Shown here: positions 8,445-20,329 of the stretch, piece by piece
Position numbering within the stretch: position 1 is the stretch's first letter
How the letters are laid out: every line of letters begins with the position of its first letter
Assembly (NCBI RefSeq): GCF_944324615.1
Contig: NZ_CALUWY010000010.1
Coordinates: forward strand, 1 to 61,149
Origin: an uncultured Mailhella sp.
Lineage (GTDB): Bacteria > Desulfobacterota > Desulfovibrionia > Desulfovibrionales > Desulfovibrionaceae
Length of the DNA stretch: 61,149 bases
Direction of reading: 5' to 3'
Translations under genes and position numbers: made by a program
Notes under the pieces: generated by a model
What the model saw: the letters and a program-made list of their open reading frames with translations, nothing else
What the model was told of the DNA's origin: nothing
Databases searched by the model: none

Positions 8445-9770
8445 TCAGCGGGAGCGCACGGCCTCTTCCATGAGGCGGGCGCTGCGGAGCGCGCCTCCCA
8501 GCCGGGGGGTGAGCCATTCCTGAAAGGCGTTCCGTATGTTTGTTCTGTCGCGGGTGGAGGCCGCCTGCCGTATCATGATGTTGATGACCTCACGGGGGGT
8601 ATGGGCCACGCGCAGAAGTCCGGCTTCCTCAAGAGAGGGCATGGAAGGATCGCCCGTGCCCATGGCCCAGAGGAAATTGTGCGCTGAAGGACCGATGCAG
8701 GGAATGCGTCCCGCCGAAAGGGATTCAAGGAAGTTCTGTCCTCCCTGTCCGAAGCTGCCGCCCACGAAAACGGCCCTTGCCGCGGCGTAGAGATCGGGCA
8801 GGTCGCCGAAATGATCCCATATCAGCACATGCCTGCGCGGCAGCGTCCGCCCCGGAGCAAGTTCCGAGACCAGAACGGGCATGAGGGCGAGATCTTCCAG
8901 CACGCTTTTCCATGTGGCCACGCGGTGCAGGTGCCTCGGCACGATGATCACGGCCGCGTTGGGGACGGCCTTGTACAGGTCGGCAAGCTGGCCGGGAATG
9001 CGTGTTTCTTCGCACTGACGGACCGATGCGAACAGAAAGACCGGTCCGCTGACGTTGAAGGGAAGACTGCCTGCGGTAAGAGGGGTGGAGAGGCCTTTTG
9101 CCGCAAGATCGAATTTGATGTTGGGCATGATGTCCGTGGGGCAGGGGAAGATGCCGGAGAACATCTGCCTGTCGTAGCGGGAAATGGCATGGATGGCGAC
9201 GGGCGCAATATCCGTCATGAGGGAGGGAAAGATTTTGCCGAAGTGCACGGTGGAGCTGTTGATGCGGCCGTTGAACATATGGACGGGAATGTTCTTTTCC
9301 CGGCAGGCGGCCATCAGGCCCGGCCACAGCTCCGTTTCCAGCAGCGCCACCATGCGGGGCGAGGCCAGAGCCACGGCCCTTCTCACGATGTCGGGCTGGT
9401 CGAAGGGGGCAAAACGTACGGCGAGGGTAAGAAGAGGGTGACTTTCGCGGAGGGAGGGAAGCGCCTGTTCCAGCACGTCCCGCCCCTGCCGGGTCCATGT
9501 AGTTACCAGCACGCGCAGGGGCGTATCGGCGCTGAAGTTCCGGCAGACAGCCACGGCGAGGCGGGCTTCTCCGCCGGAGGCGGCCTGCATCCAGATATCC
9601 GCGGCGTGCCCGTCGACGACGGGCAGATCATTCTTCAGCCAGTCGTCGGGTACCATGCGCTCCTGCCAGCCGTCGGTCAGGCGGGAACTGCGTTTCAGAA
9701 AGGGGCGCGCCAGCCTCCAGAGCGCACCGTATGCACGGAAGAAGGGACGTTGGAAAAGAGATGATGCCAT
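8445..9770 (-). CDS. waaA: 3-deoxy-D-manno-octulosonic acid transferase (Kdo transferase)
   Basis: A 441-residue GT30 enzyme that moves Kdo from CMP-Kdo to lipid A precursor at the inner membrane. Features: N-terminal hydrophobic segment near residues 5-25, an LLETELWPGLM motif characteristic of WaaA/KdtA, NGRINSST (usual NxRLSxRS region, divergent), and the C-terminal donor site VGGSFGQGGQNFLESLSAG (family VGGSLxxxGGHNxLEPA). These departures suggest a divergent paralogue, but fold and key Glu/Gly residues are kept. Start 9770 has AGGGGG upstream; further upstream codons look non-coding. Confidence 0.85.
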   Translation of the reverse strand: MASSLFQRPFFRAYGALWRLARPFLKRSSRLTDGWQERMVPDDWLKNDLPVVDGHAADIWMQAASGGEARLAVAVCRNFSADTPLRVLVTTWTRQGRDVLEQALPSLRESHPLLTLAVRFAPFDQPDIVRRAVALASPRMVALLETELWPGLMAACREKNIPVHMFNGRINSSTVHFGKIFPSLMTDIAPVAIHAISRYDRQMFSGIFPCPTDIMPNIKFDLAAKGLSTPLTAGSLPFNVSGPVFLFASVRQCEETRIPGQLADLYKAVPNAAVIIVPRHLHRVATWKSVLEDLALMPVLVSELAPGRTLPRRHVLIWDHFGDLPDLYAAARAVFVGGSFGQGGQNFLESLSAGRIPCIGPSAHNFLWAMGTGDPSMPSLEEAGLLRVAHTPREVINIMIRQAASTRDRTNIRNAFQEWLTPRLGGALRSARLMEEAVRSR

Positions 9771-9960
9771 AATACCCCCTCGTCCTCTTATGCTATAGAT
9801 GTCGGAGGGATGCAAGCTTCCCGGGGAAGAGAAGTCCGTGGAGCCGGAATTCTGCCGGCAGGGCATGGCGAGAAAGTCCGTCGTTTTTATGGTGGAGGAC
9901 GGGGCGATGCCGGAAGACGGGCATGTTTTTAGGAGCGGGGAGAGCAACGGCCCGGGCATG

Positions 9961-9989
9961 AAAAAAGGGCGGGCCTTCCGGCCCGCCCC
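9961..9989 (-). terminator. Intrinsic terminator of the disulfide reductase gene
   Basis: Stem GGGCGGGCC/GGCCCGCCC with a TTCC loop, followed on the minus strand by T6. Ends the gene at 10013. Confidence 0.85.
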
Positions 9990-10012
9990 ATGTTCAGGTG
10001 TTATGCGGGAAA

Positions 10013-11731
10013 TCAGAACTTCTCTTCGTCGCCGCGCTTGCGCAGAGCGGTGTGACCGCCGGCGGAGTTCACGGTTTCAATACCCATTTCGCGCAGCTTG
10101 AGCTGAGCTTCGTAGGCACGGGTGCCGGTATTGCACACGAGGGCCACGGGACGGTCGGTGGGGATTTCCTTGCTGGCGCGGGCGTTGAATTCTTCCAGCG
10201 GCAGGGAGAGGTACTGGCCGGGGTGGCGTTCTTCAATGGGCTTGCCGGCCTTGGCGGGACGGATGTCCACGAAGAGGTAGTTGTTCTCGTCGCGCTTTTC
10301 CCACAGATCCATGAATTCATCGGGAGTGATGGCATGGTGGTAGCCGCTCACCACGTTGTCGGCCACGTTGCCGGCAGCATTGATCACGTCCATGGCGGAG
10401 GCGAAGGGCGGCGCGTAGCACACTTCGAGGTTGGAGAGATCGTTCAGCGTGGGACGGGAGACCTGAAGCATGGCGGCCACGGCGTCGGTACGGGCCTTCA
10501 CGGCGGAACCGTCGGTGCTCATGCCCTGGATGCCCAGCACGCGGCGGGTCTGCTTGTCCACCACCACGTTGATGCTGGTGTTGGTGTGGCCGGGATAGAA
10601 GTGGGCCTTGTCGGAACCTTCCATGCTCACTTCAATGGCGTCGAAACCGGCGGTGCGGGCCTGATGCAGGGTGAGACCGGCGCCGGAGGCATACATCTTG
10701 TTGAGCTTCACGCACCAGGAGCCGACCACGCCTTCAAAGGTGGCCTGGCCGCCGGCGAGGTTGGTGCCGATGACGCGGCCCTGCCTGTTGGCCATGGAGC
10801 CGAGGGGCAGGTAGGAGAGATCGCCGGAAATGAGGTTGCGGACCACGACCACGTCGCCGCCGGCATAGATGTCGGGGTCGGAGGTCTGCATGTGGGTGTT
10901 CACCAGAATGCCGCCGCGGGGATGGCAGGCGATGCCGGCATCCGCAGCGATCTTGGAGTTGGGGGTCACGCCGATGGAGAAGATGACTTCATCCGCGTCG
11001 ATGGTGCGCTTGTTGGTCACCACCTGGCAGACGGCGCCGTCCTTGCCCTTGAGTTCCTTCACGCCTTCGCTGGTGAGCACGGTGATGCCCATTTCTTCCA
11101 GGTCGTGCCTGGCGATCTGGCCGAAGTTGTAGCAGAGCTGGGCGGGCAGGACATGGTCGAGCATTTCAATGACGGTGACCTTGATGCCCCACATGTCGGC
11201 CAGAGCCACGGCCATTTCCAGACCGATGAAGCCGGCGCCGATGATGACGGCATGGTTGATCCTGCGGGCGGCGCACTGTTCCTGAATGGCCTTGGCGGCT
11301 TCAAGGCAGGTGACGGAGGTGACGTTCTTCAGATCCGCACCGGGGATGGGAGGAATGCGGGGGCTGCTGCCCGTGGCGATGACCAGCTTGTCGTAGGGCA
11401 TGTCGCTCTTTTCGCCGGTCTGGGTGTTCTCGACGGTGACGGTTTTTTCCTTGCGGTTGATGGAAAGGGCACGCGTGTGGCAGATGGCGTTGACGCCCTT
11501 GAGTTCCTTGAAGAAGGCTTCGTCGCGCACAACGCCGGCATTGGTGGTGCGCAGACCGTTCATCTGGGGCACGTCGCCGCCCACGAAGTAGGGGATGCCG
11601 CAGCCGCCGTAGGAAATGTAGGTGCCCTGGTCAATCATGGTGATGTTGCTTTCGGGCATGAGGCGTTTGGCGCGGGCCGCAGCCTTGGGGCCGAGGGCGA
11701 CGCCGCCGATGATGAGAATATTGGGAGCCAT
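10013..11731 (-). CDS. FAD-dependent CoA-disulfide / NAD(P)H polysulfide reductase with C-terminal rhodanese domain
   Basis: A 572-residue fusion. Residues 1 to about 445 form a pyridine-nucleotide disulfide oxidoreductase: FAD motif ILIIGGVALGPKAAARAKR, single redox Cys in SYGGCGIPYFVGG (CoADR/Npsr hallmark), NAD motif VIIGAGFIGLEMA, and second FAD motif DIYAGGDVV. Residues about 470-572 form a rhodanese domain with active-site Cys in VCNTGTRAYEAQ. Known relatives reduce CoA-disulfide, CoA-persulfide or polysulfide with NADH. It is divergent from the isethionate operon across a long control region, so a role in handling sulfur released there is plausible but inferred. Confidence 0.88.
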   Translation of the reverse strand: MAPNILIIGGVALGPKAAARAKRLMPESNITMIDQGTYISYGGCGIPYFVGGDVPQMNGLRTTNAGVVRDEAFFKELKGVNAICHTRALSINRKEKTVTVENTQTGEKSDMPYDKLVIATGSSPRIPPIPGADLKNVTSVTCLEAAKAIQEQCAARRINHAVIIGAGFIGLEMAVALADMWGIKVTVIEMLDHVLPAQLCYNFGQIARHDLEEMGITVLTSEGVKELKGKDGAVCQVVTNKRTIDADEVIFSIGVTPNSKIAADAGIACHPRGGILVNTHMQTSDPDIYAGGDVVVVRNLISGDLSYLPLGSMANRQGRVIGTNLAGGQATFEGVVGSWCVKLNKMYASGAGLTLHQARTAGFDAIEVSMEGSDKAHFYPGHTNTSINVVVDKQTRRVLGIQGMSTDGSAVKARTDAVAAMLQVSRPTLNDLSNLEVCYAPPFASAMDVINAAGNVADNVVSGYHHAITPDEFMDLWEKRDENNYLFVDIRPAKAGKPIEERHPGQYLSLPLEEFNARASKEIPTDRPVALVCNTGTRAYEAQLKLREMGIETVNSAGGHTALRKRGDEEKF

Positions 11732-13685
<1,954 letters not shown>

Positions 13686-13743
13686 TATCCGCCTGCGGGC
13701 GGAGCGATCCGCCCGCTTCATACCTGTCTGTGAGGCTTGATAC

Positions 13744-15594
13744 ATGAGCATCGACACTGAAAAATCTTCCGGCGTTCTGCAGTGGCTTGACGAGAATTTT
13801 GAAAAGATCTTTCTGGTTTCAGGCCTTCTGGCCATCATCTGCTTCATTACCTGGCAGGTCGTTTACCGCTACTTCATCACGCCCTTCATCGACCGTGCGG
13901 GTGCGGCCGTATGGACCGAGGAAATTTCCCGCTACATCTTCATCTGGATATCGTACCTTGCCGTAAGCGTGGCCATCCGCAAGCGCAGTTCCATCCGCAT
14001 CGACTTTGTGTACCAGATGCTGCCTCCCCGGCTTCAGCGCATCAGCTGGATCTTCGTGGAGCTTATTTTCCTCACCCTCACCCTTACCATCGCCTATTAC
14101 GGCTGGGGACAGATAGAACGCCTTCAGCGCTTTCCGCAGCATACCGCGGCCATGCGCATTCCCTTCCTCATCCCCTACCTCATTCTTCCCATCGGCTTCG
14201 GACTCATGAGTCTGCGCCTCGTGCAGTCCATGGTCAGACAGATCAGGGTAACGGGCGTCCTTGACTCGATCATCGGTGCGGTGCTTGCCGTGGCGGTCAT
14301 GTCTCCCTGCGTGCTTGCCGAGTATATCGACCCCGTTCCCGCGCTCTTCGGCTATTTCCTCGTGTTCTGCGTGACCGGCGTCCCCATTGCCATAGGCCTC
14401 GGCATGTCCGCCCTGACCACCATTCTCTGCGCCGACACGCTGCCCATCGAATACCTCGCGCAGGTGTCCTTCACCTCGCTGGACAGCTTCCCCATCATGG
14501 CCATTCCCTTTTTCATCGCCGCCGGCGTGTTCATGGGGGCGGGCGGACTTTCCCAGCGCCTGCTCGGCCTGGCCGATGAAATGGTGGGCGGCATGTACGG
14601 CGGCATGGCGCTGACCACCGTGGCCACCTGCATGTTCTTCGGCGCCATCAGCGGTTCCGGCCCGGCCACCGTGGCGGCCATCGGCGCCCTCACCATTCCG
14701 GCCATGGAGGAGCGCGGCTACAGCAGAACCTTTGCAGCGGCCATCGTGGCCGCGTCGGGCGCCATCGGCGTCATGATCCCGCCGAGCAACCCCTTCGTGG
14801 TGTACGGCATCGCGGCCCAGGTTTCCATCGGTGATCTGTTCATAGGCGGCATCGTGCCCGGCGTGCTCATGGGCTATTCCTACTACGCGGCCCGGAAGAA
14901 CAACTGGCGCGGCTCCGGCCGCACCCGCACCCTGGGCTCGGTAAGCCGCGCCGTGTGGGATGCCAAGTGGGCCCTGCTTGTTCCGGTCATCGTCCTCGGC
15001 GGCATCTACGGCGGCCTCATGACCCCCACCGAAGCCGCGGCCGTGGCCTCCTTCTACGGGCTCATCGTGGGCGTGTTCATCTACCGCGAACTGGACTTCC
15101 GCAAGGTGTGCACCTGCTGCGTGGAAGCGTGTGAAACCTCCGCCGTCATCATCGTGCTCATGGCCATGGCCACGCTGTTCGGCAACATCATGACCATTGA
15201 AGACGTGCCCGGCACCATAGCCCGCGCCATTCTCAGCGTGACCAGCAGCAAGATTGCCATTCTGCTCATCATCAACGTGCTTCTGCTCATTGTGGGCGTG
15301 TTCATGGAAGCTCTGGCCGCCATCGTCATCCTGGTGCCCATTCTTCTGCCCATCGTCACCGGCGTGGGCGTCTCGCCCCTGCACTTCGGCATCATCATGG
15401 TGGTGAACCTCGCCATCGGCTTCCTCACCCCGCCCGTGGGCGTCAACCTCTTCGTGGCCAGCGGCATATCGGGCACGCGCATCGAGCAGATAGCCAAGGC
15501 CAGCCTGCCCATGATCGGCCTGATGCTCCTCGTGCTTCTTCTCATCACCTATATCCCGGCCATTCCGCTCTGCCTGGTCGGCGGGGCCGGATAG
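13744..15594 (+). CDS. dctQM: Fused TRAP transporter permease DctQM
   Basis: A 616-residue inner-membrane protein fusing the two TRAP membrane subunits. Residues about 20-170 are the four-helix DctQ part (WQVVYRYF...[18 protein letters not shown] is the classic DctQ signature), a linker with an extra helix follows (175-205), and about 205-616 is the DctM part with many helices and the conserved [20 protein letters not shown] and [11 protein letters not shown] blocks. It works as a Na+-driven secondary transporter with the DctP upstream. Starts 58 bases after dctP; followed by two hairpins before islA. Confidence 0.92.
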   Translation: MSIDTEKSSGVLQWLDENFEKIFLVSGLLAIICFITWQVVYRYFITPFIDRAGAAVWTEEISRYIFIWISYLAVSVAIRKRSSIRIDFVYQMLPPRLQRISWIFVELIFLTLTLTIAYYGWGQIERLQRFPQHTAAMRIPFLIPYLILPIGFGLMSLRLVQSMVRQIRVTGVLDSIIGAVLAVAVMSPCVLAEYIDPVPALFGYFLVFCVTGVPIAIGLGMSALTTILCADTLPIEYLAQVSFTSLDSFPIMAIPFFIAAGVFMGAGGLSQRLLGLADEMVGGMYGGMALTTVATCMFFGAISGSGPATVAAIGALTIPAMEERGYSRTFAAAIVAASGAIGVMIPPSNPFVVYGIAAQVSIGDLFIGGIVPGVLMGYSYYAARKNNWRGSGRTRTLGSVSRAVWDAKWALLVPVIVLGGIYGGLMTPTEAAAVASFYGLIVGVFIYRELDFRKVCTCCVEACETSAVIIVLMAMATLFGNIMTIEDVPGTIARAILSVTSSKIAILLIINVLLLIVGVFMEALAAIVILVPILLPIVTGVGVSPLHFGIIMVVNLAIGFLTPPVGVNLFVASGISGTRIEQIAKASLPMIGLMLLVLLLITYIPAIPLCLVGGAG

Positions 15595-15620
15595 TTCCGG
15601 ACAACACGCGGCAATACGGA

Positions 15621-15710
15621 TCTTCCCGGAGCCTTTTCCGGGAAGAGGTCTCCCTCCTCACCCCATTTTCAGGAGCCCGTCGCTCCCGGGTTCCCCGCCG
15701 GAAGGCGGGG
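15621..15710 (+). other. Two hairpins between dctQM and islA
   Basis: Stem 1: 10 bp, 15621-15630 with 15637-15646. Stem 2: 7 bp, 15693-15699 with 15704-15710, GGAA loop. Neither has a T run, so they are more likely mRNA processing or stability elements than terminators; they sit just upstream of the islA ribosome-binding site. Confidence 0.55.
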
Positions 15711-15739
15711 CCCGCAACGAACCATCAAGGAGTTCAGTC

Positions 15740-18253
15740 ATGAGTGCCATCGAAATGCTCAATCCCGAAGCCTGTGAATGTCATTCTCCGCAGGAACAGC
15801 GCATCTTCGACGAACAGAAGGGCAAGAAGGACAAATACTACGACACGCATGCCCGTGTGTTCGACCTCATCGCCAAGTTTGAAGGTCAGACGCCCGTCAT
15901 CGACGTGGAACGCGCCCTGTATTTCACCCAGTCCATGAAGAAAACCGAAGGTCAGCCTCTGGTTCTGCGCTGGGCCAAGGCCCTCATGCACATCGCCAGA
16001 AACATGACCGTGGAAGTGGAGGACGGGCAGCTTCTTCTCGGCCGCGCCGGCGCCAAGATAGGCCGTTACGGCATCCTGTACCCGGAACTCGACGGCGACT
16101 TCCTCGACATCGCGGTGCGCGATCTGCCCACCCGCGAACAGTCTCCGGCCACCATCAGCCCGGAAGACGCGAAAATCGTCATGGAGGAAATCGCTCCCTA
16201 CTGGAAGGGCAAGACCTATCACGAAGCCCTGAACAAGGCTCTTCCCGAATGGGTGCACAAGCTCACCTATGTGGACGATGAAGGCCTCATTTCCCGCTTT
16301 GTGGTGAATGAAACCTCATCCTTCCGTTCCTCCATCCAGTGGGTGCACGACTATGAGAAGGTGCTCAAGCGCGGTTTCAACGGCATCAAGGCCGAGGCCG
16401 AGGCCAGACTTGCCGCCCTTGACCCTGCAAGCCCCGTGGATCAGGCCGACAAGCGTCCCTTCCTGGAAGCCGTGGTCATCGTGTCCGACGCCATCATTCT
16501 GTGGGCGCGCCGCTACGCCGCCAAGGCCCGGGAAGTGGCGGCCCTCACCACCGATCCCGTGCGCAAGGCCGAGCTTCTGAACATGGCCAGAATCGCGGAA
16601 AAGGTTCCTGCCGAACCGGCGGACAACTTCTATGAAGCCGTGCAGTCGCAGTGGTTCGTGCAGATGTTCTCCCGCATCGAACAGAAGACCGGCACCACCA
16701 TTTCCAACGGCCGCATGGACCAGTACTTCTACCCCTACTACAAGAAGGATATGGAAGCCGGGGTGCTCACTGAAGAAAAGGCCATGGAACTTCTGGAATG
16801 CATGTGGGTGGGTATGGCCGAGTTCATCGACATGTACATTTCTCCTCAGGGCGGCGCCTTCAACGAAGGCTACGCGCACTGGGAAGCCGTGACCATCGGC
16901 GGACAGACCAAGGACGGTGTGGACGCCACCAATGAGCTGACGCACCTTTTCCTCCGCTCCAAGCGTGAGTTCCCCCTGCATTACCCGGATCTCGCCGCCC
17001 GCGTGCACGCGCTTTCTCCCGACGAATACCTGTGGGACGTGGCCGAAACCATCAAGTACGGCTCCGGCTTCCCCAAGCTGTGCAACGACGAGGAAGTGGT
17101 GCCTCTGTATGCCTCCAAGGGCGGCACGTTTGAAGAAGCCCTGGATTACGCCGTGTCCGGCTGCACCGAAACCCGCATGCCCAACCGCGATACCTACACC
17201 TCCGGCGGCGCCTACACCAACTTTGCCGCAGCGCTGGAAATGGCCCTGCGTCAGGGCAAGATGAAGAAGTACGGCGACGAGCAGCTCGGCATCGCAACGC
17301 CCGATCCGCGCACATTCAAGACCTGGGACGACATGTGGAACGCCTACAAGGCGCAGCAGGAACTGTTCCTTCGCGCCACCTTCACCCAGCAGTACATCGT
17401 CACCAAGGTGCGCGCCGAGCACTTTGCCCAGCCCATGGGTTCCGCGCTGCATGACCTGTGCATGAAGCACTGCCTGGACCTGCACACCCGTCTCATCCCC
17501 GAAGGCGCCAACTTCGGCTACTTCGAGTTCATGGGCTTCGGCACCGTCATCGACTCCCTCGCGGCCATCAAGAAACTGGTCTTTGAGGAAAAGCGCATCA
17601 CCATGGATCAGCTCCTGGAAGCCATGGATCACAACTGGGTGGGCTACGAGGCCATTCAGCAGCTCGTGAAGAGCTGCCCCTGCTACGGCAACGACGATCC
17701 CTATGCCGACGAAATCGGCAAGGCCATCGACCGCATCTGTGTGGAGTTCGCCCAGAAGTATTCCCCTGAAATGGGCATCAACAACGACGTGCGCTATGTG
17801 CCCTTCACCTCCCATGTGCCCTTCGGCAAGGTGGTGAGCGCAACGCCCAACGGCCGCACGGAATGGTTCCCGCTTTCGGACGGCTCCTCCGCCTCCCACG
17901 GCGCCGACGTGAACGGCCCCACGGCCATCCTGCTTTCCAACTACAAGACCAAGAACTACGGCCTGCGCAACCGTGCGGCCCGTCTGCTGAACATCAAGTT
18001 CACGCCCAAGAGCGTGGAAGGCGATTCCGGCACCGAAAAGCTCGTCCAGTTCATCCGTACCTGGTGCGATCTCAAGCTGTGGCATCTGCAGTTCAACGTG
18101 CTCAATCAGGAAACGCTCCTTGCCGCGCAGAAGGACCCGCAGAAGTACCGCAACCTCATCGTGCGCGTGGCCGGCTACAGCGCCTACTTCGTCGACCTCT
18201 CTCCCGATCTTCAGAACGACCTGATCGCTCGTACCGATCATGACGATCTGTAG
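15740..18253 (+). CDS. islA: Isethionate sulfite-lyase (glycyl radical enzyme IslA/IseG)
   Basis: An 837-residue glycyl radical enzyme cleaving isethionate to sulfite and acetaldehyde. The radical loop is RVAGYSAYF with Gly812; the thiyl Cys475 and general base Glu477 lie in SGCTE. Residues I recall as substrate-binding in the Bilophila wadsworthia enzyme (R189, Q193, W374, C468, E470, R678, G805) each have an identical residue here at exactly +7: R196, Q200, W381, C475, E477, R685, G812. That separates it from choline, glycerol and hydroxyproline GREs. AAGGAG lies 8 bases before the ATG. Uptake genes precede it and the activase follows, as in known isethionate respirers. Confidence 0.95.
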   Translation: MSAIEMLNPEACECHSPQEQRIFDEQKGKKDKYYDTHARVFDLIAKFEGQTPVIDVERALYFTQSMKKTEGQPLVLRWAKALMHIARNMTVEVEDGQLLLGRAGAKIGRYGILYPELDGDFLDIAVRDLPTREQSPATISPEDAKIVMEEIAPYWKGKTYHEALNKALPEWVHKLTYVDDEGLISRFVVNETSSFRSSIQWVHDYEKVLKRGFNGIKAEAEARLAALDPASPVDQADKRPFLEAVVIVSDAIILWARRYAAKAREVAALTTDPVRKAELLNMARIAEKVPAEPADNFYEAVQSQWFVQMFSRIEQKTGTTISNGRMDQYFYPYYKKDMEAGVLTEEKAMELLECMWVGMAEFIDMYISPQGGAFNEGYAHWEAVTIGGQTKDGVDATNELTHLFLRSKREFPLHYPDLAARVHALSPDEYLWDVAETIKYGSGFPKLCNDEEVVPLYASKGGTFEEALDYAVSGCTETRMPNRDTYTSGGAYTNFAAALEMALRQGKMKKYGDEQLGIATPDPRTFKTWDDMWNAYKAQQELFLRATFTQQYIVTKVRAEHFAQPMGSALHDLCMKHCLDLHTRLIPEGANFGYFEFMGFGTVIDSLAAIKKLVFEEKRITMDQLLEAMDHNWVGYEAIQQLVKSCPCYGNDDPYADEIGKAIDRICVEFAQKYSPEMGINNDVRYVPFTSHVPFGKVVSATPNGRTEWFPLSDGSSASHGADVNGPTAILLSNYKTKNYGLRNRAARLLNIKFTPKSVEGDSGTEKLVQFIRTWCDLKLWHLQFNVLNQETLLAAQKDPQKYRNLIVRVAGYSAYFVDLSPDLQNDLIARTDHDDL

Positions 18254-18276
18254 CAGACAGGGGGCCTGAAGCCCCG

Positions 18277-18308
18277 CCGGCTTCTCCTCCCTTCCGGGGA
18301 GAAGCCGG
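18277..18308 (+). other. Hairpin after islA (attenuator or 3' stabiliser)
   Basis: Eleven-bp stem (18277-18287 with 18298-18308) followed by TTTT. A second 11-bp stem lies at 18332-18354. Both are between islA and islB and would lower activase expression relative to the lyase. Confidence 0.6.
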
Positions 18309-18406
18309 TTTTCCCTGACATAAGGACCGGGGAAGAAGCCGCCGCGGCTTCTTCTGCCACATCCGGGCCGTCCTCGGCGCGGCCTGAAGCGGTACGCGAG
18401 GTTACC

Positions 18407-19345
18407 ATGAGTACGTTTGACGACAGAAAAACCACCGGCGTGGTGTTCAACATCCAGAAATATTCCGTGCACGACGGGCCGGGCATTCGCACCATCGTGT
18501 TCACCAAGGGCTGCCCCCTGTCCTGCCGCTGGTGCAGCAATCCGGAATCGCAGTCTCTCAGGCCGCAGATGGCCTTCAACCCGGGGCGCTGCATTTCTCC
18601 GGCAAAATGCGATTTCTGCATTCCGTCCTGTCCTTATGGTTCCATCCGTGCCGAAAACGGAGCGCTTTCCATCGACTGTTCCCGCTGCGCCGAGTGCGAA
18701 AGCATAGCCTGCGCCGCGGCGTGCCCCGCCCAGAGCCTCATCGTGTACGGCAAGAGCCGTACCGTGGAGGATGTGCTCCGCGTGGTCGCGCAGGATTCCA
18801 TCTTCTATTCCCGCTCCGGCGGGGGCATGACCATATCCGGCGGCGAACCTCTGCTGCAGAAGGAGTTCGCCCTTGCGCTGCTGCGCGAAGCCCGCAGACG
18901 CCGCATCAAGACCGCCGTGGAAACCTGCGGCTGCGTTCCGTGGGAAACGCTGGAAGAAGCCGCGCCGTATCTCAACAACATTCTTTTCGACGTGAAGCAC
19001 CCCGATACGGAAAGGCACAGATGGGGCACGGGCGTGGGCAACGAGCTTATCCTTTCCAATCTGAAGAAGCTTCTGGAAAACTTCCCCGACAAGCCCGTGC
19101 TGGTGCGCACGCCGGTGATTCCCGGTTTCAACGACGATATGGAGACGGCCCGCGCCATAGGACGCCTGCTCCGGGGATATGCCAATGTCTCCTATGAGGC
19201 CTTGCCCTATCACCGGCTGGGCACGCAGAAATACATGTTCCTGGGCAGGGAATATCCCATGGGAGAGGTGTCTCTTCCCGCAGGGGTGGCCGGGCGTTTT
19301 CAGGCCGTGGTGGATGAGGAGCGCGGAGCGGACCGCTCCCTTTAA
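18407..19345 (+). CDS. islB: Glycyl-radical enzyme activase for IslA (radical SAM)
   Basis: A 312-residue radical SAM enzyme that installs the glycyl radical on IslA. The SAM [4Fe-4S] motif is CPLSCRWC (C36, C40, C43), preceded by YSVHDGPGIRT, the usual PFL-activase signature. A ferredoxin-like insert (about 60-110) holds two further cysteine clusters (C62, C68, C71, C75 and C91, C94, C97, C102, C106), typical of activases of non-PFL glycyl radical enzymes. GGGGMTISGGEPLLQ supports the fold. It lies 153 bases after islA, separated by two hairpins. Confidence 0.93.
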   Translation: MSTFDDRKTTGVVFNIQKYSVHDGPGIRTIVFTKGCPLSCRWCSNPESQSLRPQMAFNPGRCISPAKCDFCIPSCPYGSIRAENGALSIDCSRCAECESIACAAACPAQSLIVYGKSRTVEDVLRVVAQDSIFYSRSGGGMTISGGEPLLQKEFALALLREARRRRIKTAVETCGCVPWETLEEAAPYLNNILFDVKHPDTERHRWGTGVGNELILSNLKKLLENFPDKPVLVRTPVIPGFNDDMETARAIGRLLRGYANVSYEALPYHRLGTQKYMFLGREYPMGEVSLPAGVAGRFQAVVDEERGADRSL

Positions 19346-19372
19346 CAGCCTTCACTTCATGAGGAATCCGTG

Positions 19373-20212
19373 ATGAAGATTATCGACTTCCGTTTCCGGC
19401 CGCATACCGAGGCCATTCTGAACGGCATTAAAAACAGTACCATGTTCAAGGCCAGCTGCGAGGCCAGCGGTTTTGACAAATGGCAGGCTCAGCCCCTCGA
19501 TGCCATCGTCGCCGATCTGAAGGCCCGCGGCGTGGAGCGCTGCGTCGTTACCGGCCGCGACTGCAGCAGCACCTACGGCTTTCCCGACAACAACGGCAGT
19601 GTGCTGGAATTCTGCCGCGCCTTCCCCGACATGTTTTTCGGCTTCTGGGGCATAGATCCGCACAAGGGCATGGACGCCGTGCGCGAAGTGGAAAAGGTGG
19701 TGACGGAATACGGCATGAAGGGCATTGCCACCGACCCGTACCTTGCCCACATAAGCCCTGCCGAGGCCCGCTATTATCCCGTTTACGCCAAGTGCTGCGA
19801 ACTCGGCGTGCCCGTGTTCATCACCATGGCGCCGCCGCCCCAGGTGCCCGGCGCGGTGATGGCCTGTACCGACCCGCGCGACGTGGACGTGGTGGCGCGC
19901 GATTTTCCCGAACTCACCATCATCATGAGCCACGGCGGCTACCCCTTCGTGCATGAGGCCATTTATGCCTGTTACCGCAACAGGAACGTGTACATGGACA
20001 TTTCGGAATACGAGGCCGCGCCCATGTGCGAAACCTACATAAGCGCCATGAAGTCCATGATCGCCGACAAGGTGCTTTTTGCCAGCGCGCATCCTTTTGT
20101 GGAAATAGGTGAATGCCTGGCCCATTACGCCGCCATGGACCTGCCGGACGAGGTGCGTGAGAAGATCATGTACAAAAACGCCTGCAGGGTGCTGGGGCTT
20201 GCCGAAGCATAG
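19373..20212 (+). CDS. Amidohydrolase-2-like TIM-barrel protein lacking usual metal ligands
   Basis: A 279-residue protein of the amidohydrolase-2 (ACMSD-like) superfamily by its barrel pattern: N-terminal strand IIDFRFRP, GFWGIDPHK, GMKGIATDPYLAH, VPVFITMAPP, LTIIMSHGGYPFV and VLFASAHPF. In active relatives the first strand ends with HxH and the last core strand carries an Asp (S/TDxP); here these are RFR and SAHP, so canonical zinc ligands appear lost while the SHGG His is kept. It lies 24 bases after islB with GAGGA before the start (GTG at 19370 is an alternative), so it is co-transcribed with the isethionate genes. Function unknown. Confidence 0.75.
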   Translation: MKIIDFRFRPHTEAILNGIKNSTMFKASCEASGFDKWQAQPLDAIVADLKARGVERCVVTGRDCSSTYGFPDNNGSVLEFCRAFPDMFFGFWGIDPHKGMDAVREVEKVVTEYGMKGIATDPYLAHISPAEARYYPVYAKCCELGVPVFITMAPPPQVPGAVMACTDPRDVDVVARDFPELTIIMSHGGYPFVHEAIYACYRNRNVYMDISEYEAAPMCETYISAMKSMIADKVLFASAHPFVEIGECLAHYAAMDLPDEVREKIMYKNACRVLGLAEA

Positions 20213-20240
20213 CACACCGCCTCTCCGGAAGAAGAAAAGT

Positions 20241-20313
20241 GTGCTCCGGGGCCGCTGCGGAAAGGGCTGGAACGGGTCCTGTTTCCGGGGCGGCCCTTTT
20301 CCTTCCGGAGCAC
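20241..20313 (+). terminator. Large hairpin after the isethionate operon
   Basis: Nine-bp perfect outer stem (20241-20249 with 20305-20313) extended by an inner GGCCG/CGGCC pairing (20250-20254 with 20291-20295). No strong T run follows. It separates the operon from the regulator gene and may terminate or attenuate transcription. Confidence 0.5.
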
Positions 20314-20329
20314 TCCGGGGAAAGCGGTT

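Noticed and set aside
16316..19213. 965-codon open frame on the minus strand across islA and islB
   Set aside because: Antisense shadow caused by the GC-rich third codon positions; no ribosome-binding site, low-complexity His/Gly/Ala-rich product, and the plus-strand genes are certain.
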